From an uncultured Thiohalocapsa sp. (lineage in GTDB: Bacteria > Pseudomonadota > Gammaproteobacteria > Chromatiales > Chromatiaceae), in NCBI RefSeq assembly GCF_913063425.1, contig NZ_CAJXYK010000024.1, positions 22,150 through 86,149 of the forward strand: a stretch of DNA of 64,000 nucleotides. Direction: 5' to 3'. The position numbers were made by a program, and so were the translations under genes. Positions 9,438 through 17,104 of the stretch are shown here, one piece after another. The notes under the pieces were generated by a model. The model ran no database searches. It was not told where the DNA came from and was given only the letters and a program-made list of their open reading frames with translations. Each line of letters begins with the position of its first letter. Position 1 is the first letter of the stretch.

Positions 9438-9962
9438 TCAGCCCGCCAGTGCGGCGATGAGCGTGCGGCAGAAGGCCGGCAGGTCACCTGGGTGGCGGCT
9501 TGAGATCAACGGGCCGTCCTGCACCACCTCGCTGTCCTCCCATTCGGCGCCGGCATTCACCAGATCGTCGCGGATGGAGGGCGCGGAGGTGACCCGCCGT
9601 CCGCGCACGATGCCGGCGGAGATGGGCACCCAGCCTGCGTGGCAGATGAAGGCCACCGGGCGGTCCTGCTGGGCCATGTCGCGCACCAGCGCCAGCAGAT
9701 GCTCGTCCCGGCGCATGTAGTCCGGGGCATAGCCGCCGGGGATGATCAGGGCGTCAAGGTGCTTTGCGGATGCCGAGCTGACGGGGCCGTCCGCCATGGC
9801 CGTCAGGCCGTGCTTGCCGTGGTACATGCTTGCGCCGGTGCCGAGCAGGGCAACGGCGGCGCCAGCCTCGCGCATGCGGATCACCGGGTACCACAGCTCG
9901 AGGTCCTCGAACTGGTCTTCGACGAGAACGGCGATGCTGCGGTCTGGGATCTCCTGAGTCAT
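9438..9962 (-). CDS. DJ-1/PfpI family protein
   Basis: This 174-residue single-domain protein belongs to the class I glutamine-amidotransferase-like superfamily (PfpI/YhbO type). Members act as proteases, glyoxalases or deglycases and are linked to stress resistance. The nucleophile elbow is clear in VAFICHAGW, with the reactive Cys followed by His. The acidic residue that tunes the Cys sits in the N-terminal region (VLVEDQFEDLELWYP). GGAGG eight bases before ATG 9962 fixes the start; an upstream in-frame ATG at 10121 lacks such a site. It is likely cytoplasmic. The gene precedes the catalase on the same strand, which fits an oxidative-stress context. Confidence 0.88.
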   Translation of the reverse strand: MTQEIPDRSIAVLVEDQFEDLELWYPVIRMREAGAAVALLGTGASMYHGKHGLTAMADGPVSSASAKHLDALIIPGGYAPDYMRRDEHLLALVRDMAQQDRPVAFICHAGWVPISAGIVRGRRVTSAPSIRDDLVNAGAEWEDSEVVQDGPLISSRHPGDLPAFCRTLIAALAG

Positions 9963-10131
9963 GGATGTCCTCCAATGGGCAGATGGACGTTGCGGCCCGC
10001 GGGCGTGGTGCAGCGGGGAGCAGCAGAAGTGATGCCAATCGTCCGACTGGGCTCGGGGCGGCGCAGCGGCGTGGCTCGACCTGTCGGGCCGTACCGGTGC
10101 GGTGTCCGAAGAACGGGTCATTTCCCCTTCG

Positions 10132-10151
10132 AGCGGGGCAAATGCCCCGCT
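10132..10151 (-). terminator. Hairpin after the UPF0182 gene
   Basis: AGCGGGGCA and TGCCCCGCT form a perfect 9-bp stem around a 2-nt centre, 13 bp past the UPF0182 stop codon. On the transcribed strand no T-run follows the stem, so strength as an intrinsic terminator is doubtful. Its position directly after a long gene and before the PfpI promoter region supports a terminator or 3'-end stabiliser. Confidence 0.45.
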
Positions 10152-10164
10152 TTCGGGGCGGACG

Positions 10165-12825
10165 TCAGTCTGCGGCGGCGTTTGCCGTTTCCGGTGTCAC
10201 GTCCGGTGGCTGATCGGGGGGCCGCAGCTGCTCCATGGGCTCGTCCCCGTGCCTGTTGCGGACGAGGTCCTGGAGTGAGCGAAAGCCCTCTTCCAGGTTG
10301 GATGCCATGGTCACCAGGCGTCCCTGGCTCACCATGATCCGGGCGAGCTGCGGCATACGCGAGGCCGCCTCGGCCTCCAGGAAAATGCCCTGGATGTAGA
10401 TCACGACGCCGCCCACGGGGACCACCAGCATGCGCCCGCGCAGGACGTTGGAGCCCTCCTGGCTCCACAGCGTCAGCTCCTGGGTGATGGCCGCGTCCTG
10501 GCGAATGAAGGCATTCACCTGTGCCGGACCGTACACCAGGCTGCCCTTGGGGAAGTGGTAGACCACCAGGCGCCCATAGTTGTCGTCGTCGCTGCCCATG
10601 ACTGCCAGCGCGCGCATGTTGCGCTGCCCGAGCGGGGTGAGCGGGGCGAACAGGCTGAACTCGAACTGATCTTCGTTAATGAGGTTCAGCATCACGTAGT
10701 AGGACTCGATGTGATGGATCTCGTCACCCCAATGGACGGTGGGCAGCTCCCACGCATCCTCCTGGTTGTAGAAGGTCTCCGGGTCGCGCTGGTGGTAGCG
10801 TGCATAGACGTCCAACTGCACGTTGAACATGCTCTGCGGATAGCGCACATGCGCCTTGAGTGCCTCCGGCATGGCATCGAAGGGCTCGAACAGGCCCGGA
10901 TAGAGAAAGTCATAGGCCGCGGCGATGGGATCATCCGGATCTGTGAGGTAGTAGCTCACGCTGCCGTCATAGGCGTCCACGACGACCTTCACCGACTGGC
11001 GGATGTAATTGAAGCGCCGCTCGAACTGCTCCACCCGCCCCAACCGCGGAGCTGTGTAGGGCCGGGAGTAGGGATACCAGTCGGCGGCGGTCAGCGCGTC
11101 CTGGATCCAGTACAGGCGGCCGTCGGCCAGCGCCAGGTAGGGATTCGGGTCCAGAATGAGAAACGGCGTCAGCTTGCGGATGCGCTCGTGGAGGTCGCGG
11201 CGGAAGAGCAGCCGGCTTGCGTCCGTGGTCTGTGTGGTGTAGAGAATGTTCGGCTCACCGAAGTAGAGCGCAAACAGGAGCTTGCGGAAGAGTGAGCTCA
11301 CCGGTACGCCGCCTTTGCCGGCATAGTCGGTGACATTCACCTCGTCCGCGGATGCATAGTCGAACTCGTGGCTCGCATTGGGCGCGATCACCGGCTGGTG
11401 CTTGCCGGGGCCGTAGTAGATGGCGGGCTGATCCACGGGGACTCCCGGCGCCGACTTGGGCGGGATACCCTGGATGTACCAGTCCATGGGCTTGTCCGCT
11501 GCCTGTGCCGCCGGCGTCATGACGATGCCGTAGCCGTGCGTGTACTTGAGCCACTGGTTCACCCAGGTCTGCTGGGATTCCCGCAGTGCGCCGAGGTCCA
11601 GGCGCCGCGCGGCGAGGAAGACTTGCTGGTAGACCCCATCCACCTCGTAACGGCCGATATCCACGTCGTCGAAGGTGTAGTAGGGCCTGATCTCCTGCAG
11701 CTCCTGATAGACCGGCAGGAGGTTTTCATCGTCCCAGATTGGCACGTTCTGGAGGCCGATCTCCACCTCCGGTGGAACCTCGTCGCGCGCCGGCTCGCGC
11801 AGTGGATACTCGCGTGTCTCCACGTCTTGCAGGTCATAGGCCGCCAGCGTCGCCTGAATGTTGTTCGCAATGAAAGGCGCCTGGCGTGTCAGCTCGTTGG
11901 GCTTGACCACGAAGCGGTGCACGGCGTCGATCATGAAGGGCGTGTGCCGCAGACCCACCACCGCCACCAGCAGCACCGTCATTGCGGCCAGCGTCCAGAC
12001 GCCGCGACCGCTGTTCAAGAGCCGGATCACCACGGCACCGATGACCAGCACCAGCAGCAGGGCAATGCCGATGAGCGGCAGCGTGACCCACATCTCCTCG
12101 TAGCCCGGACCGTAGAACAGCGGCAGATGGGTGTCCGTGTAGAGCAGCAGCAGGGCGTCGCCGGCCAGCCAGCCGGCGGCCAGGATGAAGATGAGCCCGA
12201 TCACCACGCTCAGGTGCAGGCGTGCGCCGCGGCGCATCTGCCCGCGATCCCGCGGCATGGCCCGGTGCTCCAGCCAATACAGCAGGGCCAGCCCCAGCAG
12301 CAGCACCAGCAGCGCGGCCGAGAGCTCGCCATACAGCAGCGCCAGCACAGGCAGCGTGAACAGGTAGAAGCTCACATCCAGCCCGTAGACGGGATCATCG
12401 ATGCCCGCATCCGGCCCCAGGAGAAAGAGCGACTGCTCCCACTTCAGGAACATGGGCAGTGCCACCAGCACCGCGAGCATCAACGCAAGCGGCAGGTAGA
12501 CCAGCAGCGAGCGCGTCTGAAAGCGCTGGTAGATCTGACGCAGTGGGGTGTCGGTCTCGGCATGGGCGCGTCCGGGCGCGCCCAGAAACTTGGCCCCGAT
12601 CCAGAAATTGCCGAAGAACAGCAGGAAGAACAGGACCACGGCGGCGCCGAATACGAGCCAGCGGTACAGGAGCCGCTGCCAGAAGTAGAGCCCGTAGCCG
12701 AGGTTGTCGAACCACCAGAGGTCGATGAGGAAGTCCCGCAGCAGCACGCCGGTCCCGACCAGGGCGGCGGTCACCACCAGCAGCAGGCCGACGAGGGTCA
12801 GGGAGACGGATTTCCAGGCAGACAT
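10165..12825 (-). CDS. UPF0182 family integral membrane protein
   Basis: This 886-residue protein belongs to the UPF0182/COG1615 family, found in actinobacteria, cyanobacteria and some proteobacteria and of unknown function. The N-terminal third has about seven hydrophobic helices, starting with LTLVGLLLVVTAALVGTGVLL. A large extracytoplasmic domain follows (from about residue 310), with family-typical segments such as HGYGIVMTPAAQ, IYYGPGKHQPVIA and EIHHIESYYVMLNLI. It ends in an acidic, proline-rich tail. GGAGAAG before the ATG supports the start. It is transcribed away from the AsmA-like gene across a 370-bp divergent gap. No partner gene points to a role. Confidence 0.88.
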   Translation of the reverse strand: MSAWKSVSLTLVGLLLVVTAALVGTGVLLRDFLIDLWWFDNLGYGLYFWQRLLYRWLVFGAAVVLFFLLFFGNFWIGAKFLGAPGRAHAETDTPLRQIYQRFQTRSLLVYLPLALMLAVLVALPMFLKWEQSLFLLGPDAGIDDPVYGLDVSFYLFTLPVLALLYGELSAALLVLLLGLALLYWLEHRAMPRDRGQMRRGARLHLSVVIGLIFILAAGWLAGDALLLLYTDTHLPLFYGPGYEEMWVTLPLIGIALLLVLVIGAVVIRLLNSGRGVWTLAAMTVLLVAVVGLRHTPFMIDAVHRFVVKPNELTRQAPFIANNIQATLAAYDLQDVETREYPLREPARDEVPPEVEIGLQNVPIWDDENLLPVYQELQEIRPYYTFDDVDIGRYEVDGVYQQVFLAARRLDLGALRESQQTWVNQWLKYTHGYGIVMTPAAQAADKPMDWYIQGIPPKSAPGVPVDQPAIYYGPGKHQPVIAPNASHEFDYASADEVNVTDYAGKGGVPVSSLFRKLLFALYFGEPNILYTTQTTDASRLLFRRDLHERIRKLTPFLILDPNPYLALADGRLYWIQDALTAADWYPYSRPYTAPRLGRVEQFERRFNYIRQSVKVVVDAYDGSVSYYLTDPDDPIAAAYDFLYPGLFEPFDAMPEALKAHVRYPQSMFNVQLDVYARYHQRDPETFYNQEDAWELPTVHWGDEIHHIESYYVMLNLINEDQFEFSLFAPLTPLGQRNMRALAVMGSDDDNYGRLVVYHFPKGSLVYGPAQVNAFIRQDAAITQELTLWSQEGSNVLRGRMLVVPVGGVVIYIQGIFLEAEAASRMPQLARIMVSQGRLVTMASNLEEGFRSLQDLVRNRHGDEPMEQLRPPDQPPDVTPETANAAAD

Positions 12826-13195
12826 GGCTTCTCCGGACGACGACGGGTAGCTGCCCGCGGACAGCCATGTGGCGCATCCGGTTGCAGCGTCTGGGTGTTA
12901 TCCGCCAGCAAGGGGCATGCCGCGCCTCCCAGGGCGCTGTGCCCCGGTCGCGCGACAGTTGACGCCCGGCGCCGCCGTCAAGGCCGGCGCGCCCATGCCG
13001 CGCCGCCGCAGCCGCTGACCCGGCACAGCGCGTGCCGCCCGCTGAGCCCGGACCGCCGGGTGGACTGAGCCGCCATCGGTGCAAAAGCCCCAACCCGGGG
13101 AGGTCCTCGCCACCTTCGGCGCCGACCCTGGGCACCCCACTCGTCGTCGCTGCGCCGGTTCGCCTGGCTGGCACCGGTGCTGCTAAGCAGTGGAT
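12826..13195. other. Divergent intergenic region
   Basis: This stretch separates the divergent UPF0182 and AsmA-like genes and must hold promoters for both. It is GC-rich, and I see no convincing -35/-10 pair, strong hairpin or repeat. No open reading frame in it looks like a protein. Confidence 0.4.
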
Positions 13196-16100
13196 ATGCG
13201 CAACCAAAACGCTCCATCGAGGCCGGACCGGCGGCGACGCATGCCCGTTGCGGCGCACCTCTCTGTGGCGCGCGGCGTCAGCGTCCTGCTCGTGATCCTG
13301 ATGCTGGTCGCGCCGCCGCTCGCCCCGCAGGACACGGACCTGCCCTTCGGCAAACGCATGGTGCGGGACTGGGTGCTGGACCGGCTCGGCGACATGGCCG
13401 GCCGCGAGCTCAGTATCGAGGGCGACATCGACGTGGATTTGGGCTGGACGCCCAAGGTGCGCGTCGGGCAGGTGCGGGTCGCCAACGCCGCGTGGGGGCG
13501 TGCCCGCCACCTGCTGGAGCTGGAGGCGCTCGAGGTTAGGGTGGACATGCAGCAGCTGCTCGGCGGCCGGGTGCGGCTGCCGCAGCTGACCCTGATCCGG
13601 CCCACGCTGTTCCTGGAGGTCTCCCCGGCCGGCGAGGCGAACTGGATCCTCGGCGGCTCAGAGCAGACCATCGTCGAGTCCGCGGCGGCGCCGGGGGGCG
13701 AGCTTGGCAACCTGCCGCAGATCGATCGCCTGCGAGTGATCGGCGGCGACCTGCGCTACCTGAGCCACGGCGGCGACGCGGACGGCGGCGATGGGCAATG
13801 GGTCGAGGGCCACATCGACGCTGCCGGCGGCAGCCTCACCGGCGAGGGTGTGGACCTGGCCGCGAGCGGCAGCCTGGGCGGGGATGCGTTCAACATCCTG
13901 CTGCGCAGCGCTGCCCTGGATGAGCTCCGCGGCGGCGATCATCCGAGCCCCGTGTTTCTGTCGGCCACAGCCGGCAGCAGCCGCCTGCGGGTGGAGGGCA
14001 CCGCGGTGCGGCTCTTCGCGCTGCGGGGTATCGATCTGGAACTCACCGCGGCTGGCCCTGGCTTCCACCGCCTGCCGCTGCTGACGGGGCTGCCCGAGAG
14101 TCCGCCATTCGAGCTGCGCGGACGGCTGCTGGGGGATGCCGGTGACTGGCGCCTGGAGGCGCTTCAGACCACCATCGGCCGGAGCAGTCTGCGCGGTTCC
14201 GCGGGCTTCCAGCGCGGCGGCGAGCGACCGCGCATCACCGCGGACCTGACCGCCCAGACCCTCGCCCTCGACGAGCTGCTGTCCATCGCCCCCGAGCCCA
14301 CGGCGGACGCCGCCGCCGCCGCGGCAGACCGCGTGACATTGCCCGACGGCGCCATCGACCTGTCCGTACTCACCACCCTGGATGCCGACCTGGCCTTCAC
14401 CGCGGAGCGGCTGATCTACGAGCGGCTTCGCTTGCAGCGCGTGCGTGCCGAGCTGCATCTGGACGACGGCGTGCTGCGGCTCGAGCCCTTGTCCGCGGCC
14501 GCCGGCAGCGGGCGCATCAGCACCCGCGTGAAGCTCGGCACTGAGCCGCTCCAGGCGAGCGCACGGGTGCGCTTGCGGGACGTGGCGCTGGCGTCGCTGC
14601 TTCACGCTGGCGGCAGCACGGACCGTGGGCTCGGTGTGCTGGAGGGCACGCTGGCCTTGCGACTGCCGCCGCGGCAGTCGGCGGGCGCCGGCGCGCTGGT
14701 GCTCCAGCCGGCCGTGGCCCTGGAGCGTCTGCATGTGACCCGTGGGCGGCTCGGCTACAGGGAGCCGGCCCGGAGCACGGATGTGCTGCTGACGCTCGCG
14801 GCCGGTCCGGATCAGCCGGGTCCGAGACTGCATGTGCAGGGTCGGCTCCGCGGCATGCCGCTCGACGGCAGCGTCAGCGCGGACCCGCTGCCCCGGCTGC
14901 TCTCGCAGACCGACTATGGCCTGGAGGGCCGCCTCGAGGTCGGTGACAGCGATCTGTCCGGTGAGCTGGTTCTGGACACCGCCGGGGTGGATCCAACGGT
15001 GGACGCGGACCTCAGCTCTGCAACCCTGGACGTCGCCGCCCTGTCGGGGCTGATGCCCGCCGCCGAAGGCGCCGGCCGCACGCCCGCCTTCCACACGGAC
15101 CTCAACGTCCGGCTGGACTATACCGCCGGGCGCATCCTCCTCGACGGCTCAAGCATCACCGACCTGGACATCGAGACGCGCCTCGCCGACAGGCGGCTGC
15201 GGCTCGGCCCGCTGCGGCTCAGCTGGCAAATGCCGGCACAGGACACGCTCCTTGAGCTCGCGCTCGACGCGCCGGAGGACGGCCATGTGCGTGGCCGCCT
15301 GAAGGGGCGGCTGCGTGGGCACCCGGTTGCGGCCACCGTCGGCGCCGATGCCTGGCTCCAGCTCCGTGACGGCGGACCACCCGGGAACTGGTGGCTGCGG
15401 CTGACGCCGGCCGATACCCGGATCGAGCTCAGCGGCAGCCTGCGGGACCTGCTCTCGCCCGGGACGCTGGACCTGGATCTCCGCGCCGAGGGCGACGACA
15501 CCGGGCCCTTATCCCGCCTGCTCGGGGTGTCTTTGCCGACGCTGCCGCCCTATGCACTGTCGGCGCAGGTGCATCGGGACGGACCGCAGGTGGTCTTGCG
15601 GGATCTCGATGCCAGTGTCGGCGCAAGCGACCTCTCCGGGAAGGTGACGCTGGACCTCGCCGCCGAGCCGCCGGCTGTGCGCGCCGAGCTGCGCTCGGAC
15701 CGCCTCGACTACGACGACCTGACCGCGTTCCTGAGCGATCCGCAACCGGAGCCGCCGGGGGGCCTTTTTCCCACCGCGCCGCTGCGCCTGGACCGGCTGG
15801 CGGGTGCGGTGCAGGGCCGTCTCGATTATCGCGCGCGGCGAATCATCGCCGCCGAGGTGCCCTTGGACGCTCTGCGGCTGGCGGCGAGACTCCGCGACGG
15901 CCGGCTGGGGCTCGCGCCGCTGCGCTTTGGGGTGGGCGGCGGTCGCGTCACGCTGGATCTGGACATGGCCATCGCGCGGCGACCACCACGGGCGGAGCTC
16001 TCCGGCGAGATCGCACGGGTGGACCTGCGCCGGGTGCTGAATCCCTTCGGCCTCACCGACGAGAGCCTGGGCATCGTCGGCGGGCGCTGTCAGCTGTGGA

Positions 16101-16648
16101 TGCGGGGCGACAGCATCGCCGAGCTGCTGGGCTCCGCGGACGGCGGGCTCTTCCTGCTCATGACCGGCGGCGTGCTGGAGCAGCTCCTGATCGAGCTGGC
16201 GGGCCTCGATCTCGGCGAGGCCATGCTTGCCCTGGTGGACGAGGACCGAGTGCCCATCGACTGCGCCTACCTGAGTCTGCGCAGTCGTGGTGGTCAGGTG
16301 ACCGTCGAGAACCTCAGCGTGGACACCCGCGATACGCTGTTCGTCGGCGGCGGTGGCCTGGATCTACAGGCCGAGCGGTTGGACGTGGTGATCGAGGCGC
16401 GGCCCAAGGACGCGAGCCTGCCGGCCTTCAGCTCCCCGCTGCGCCTGGAGGGGCCGCTTACGGACCCGCGGCTCGATCTGGTGAGCGGCGAGCTGCTCGC
16501 GCGGGGCGCGCTCGCCATCGGCCTTGCTGCGGCCCAGCCCGTCGCCGCCCTGCTCCCCCTCATCGAGGTGGGCGGCGATGCCGACAGCCCGTACTGCAAT
16601 GGGCTCATGCAGGCGCTGGAGCAGGCCGTGGAGGAGACACGGCCATGA
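13196..16648 (+). CDS. Large AsmA-like (DUF748-type) protein
   Basis: This protein of about 1150 residues belongs to the AsmA/TamB-like superfamily, whose members span the periplasm and are implicated in lipid transport and outer-membrane homeostasis. An N-terminal anchor (VSVLLVILMLVAPPLAP) leads into the AsmA start motif: short amphipathic helices, then ELSIEGDIDVDLGWTPKVRVGQV. The rest is repetitive beta-strand sequence with periodic LxxLxVxGG-type motifs, and the C-terminal segment (IDCAYLSLRSRGGQVTVENL...) is characteristic of AsmA C-termini. The start is uncertain: GTG 13190, ATG 13196 and ATG 13241 are in frame and none has a clear ribosome site. Its stop overlaps the next start (ATGA), so it is coupled to the BON lipoprotein. 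Confidence 0.85.
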   Translation: MRNQNAPSRPDRRRRMPVAAHLSVARGVSVLLVILMLVAPPLAPQDTDLPFGKRMVRDWVLDRLGDMAGRELSIEGDIDVDLGWTPKVRVGQVRVANAAWGRARHLLELEALEVRVDMQQLLGGRVRLPQLTLIRPTLFLEVSPAGEANWILGGSEQTIVESAAAPGGELGNLPQIDRLRVIGGDLRYLSHGGDADGGDGQWVEGHIDAAGGSLTGEGVDLAASGSLGGDAFNILLRSAALDELRGGDHPSPVFLSATAGSSRLRVEGTAVRLFALRGIDLELTAAGPGFHRLPLLTGLPESPPFELRGRLLGDAGDWRLEALQTTIGRSSLRGSAGFQRGGERPRITADLTAQTLALDELLSIAPEPTADAAAAAADRVTLPDGAIDLSVLTTLDADLAFTAERLIYERLRLQRVRAELHLDDGVLRLEPLSAAAGSGRISTRVKLGTEPLQASARVRLRDVALASLLHAGGSTDRGLGVLEGTLALRLPPRQSAGAGALVLQPAVALERLHVTRGRLGYREPARSTDVLLTLAAGPDQPGPRLHVQGRLRGMPLDGSVSADPLPRLLSQTDYGLEGRLEVGDSDLSGELVLDTAGVDPTVDADLSSATLDVAALSGLMPAAEGAGRTPAFHTDLNVRLDYTAGRILLDGSSITDLDIETRLADRRLRLGPLRLSWQMPAQDTLLELALDAPEDGHVRGRLKGRLRGHPVAATVGADAWLQLRDGGPPGNWWLRLTPADTRIELSGSLRDLLSPGTLDLDLRAEGDDTGPLSRLLGVSLPTLPPYALSAQVHRDGPQVVLRDLDASVGASDLSGKVTLDLAAEPPAVRAELRSDRLDYDDLTAFLSDPQPEPPGGLFPTAPLRLDRLAGAVQGRLDYRARRIIAAEVPLDALRLAARLRDGRLGLAPLRFGVGGGRVTLDLDMAIARRPPRAELSGEIARVDLRRVLNPFGLTDESLGIVGGRCQLWMRGDSIAELLGSADGGLFLLMTGGVLEQLLIELAGLDLGEAMLALVDEDRVPIDCAYLSLRSRGGQVTVENLSVDTRDTLFVGGGGLDLQAERLDVVIEARPKDASLPAFSSPLRLEGPLTDPRLDLVSGELLARGALAIGLAAAQPVAALLPLIEVGGDADSPYCNGLMQALEQAVEETRP

Positions 16649-16986
16649 CATGCGACCCGAGCCCCCGGCGCCGGCCGGTCCGATGCCGCCTGCGGCGCAT
16701 TGTGCTGATGCTCGCACCGGCACTGGTGCTTGCGCTCAGTGGCTGCGCGACGCCCACCGCCGTGCAGCAGGAGCCGCCTGCGCAGTCCCGGCTGGAGAGC
16801 CGTGTCAAGGTGGCCCTGGTGGAAGACCCGGAACTGGAGGCTGCTGCCATTTTCGTGGAAGCCAGGGGGCGCCGCATCCGGCTCAGCGGCTTCGTCGACA
16901 CCGCGGCGCAGCGCGAGCGTGCCGCGACGGTGGCGGCGGGCGTGGCGGGCGTCCGCGGGGTGGAGAGCCGCATTCGCATCCGCTGA
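16645..16986 (+). CDS. BON-domain lipoprotein
   Basis: This 113-residue protein has a signal peptide ending in a lipobox (LALSGC, Cys at about residue 34), so it should be lipidated and anchored in a membrane, probably the outer one. The mature part is one BON domain: SRLESRVKVALVEDPELE, then IRLSGFVDTAAQRERA and VRGVESRIRI. BON domains bind membranes or phospholipids, as in OsmY and DolP. The ATG overlaps the AsmA-like stop (ATGA). The pair therefore makes a translationally coupled unit for envelope maintenance. That joint role is inference from the families. Confidence 0.85.
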   Translation: MTCDPSPRRRPVRCRLRRIVLMLAPALVLALSGCATPTAVQQEPPAQSRLESRVKVALVEDPELEAAAIFVEARGRRIRLSGFVDTAAQRERAATVAAGVAGVRGVESRIRIR

Positions 16987-17104
16987 CGCATCCGCAGGAC
17001 CACTGCCAGCGCGAGCATGGCTTTGCGCACACGCGACCCTGTGTGCAGACGGTGGTGCACGGCCGCGACGACAACCGCAGCGACCCTGACCGGGCTGCGC
17101 GGGC

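Noticed and set aside
17027..17046. GCACAC/GTGTGC hairpin between the BON lipoprotein and chain-length genes
   Set aside because: The stem has only 6 bp with an 8-nt loop and no T-run, so it is too weak to call as a terminator.
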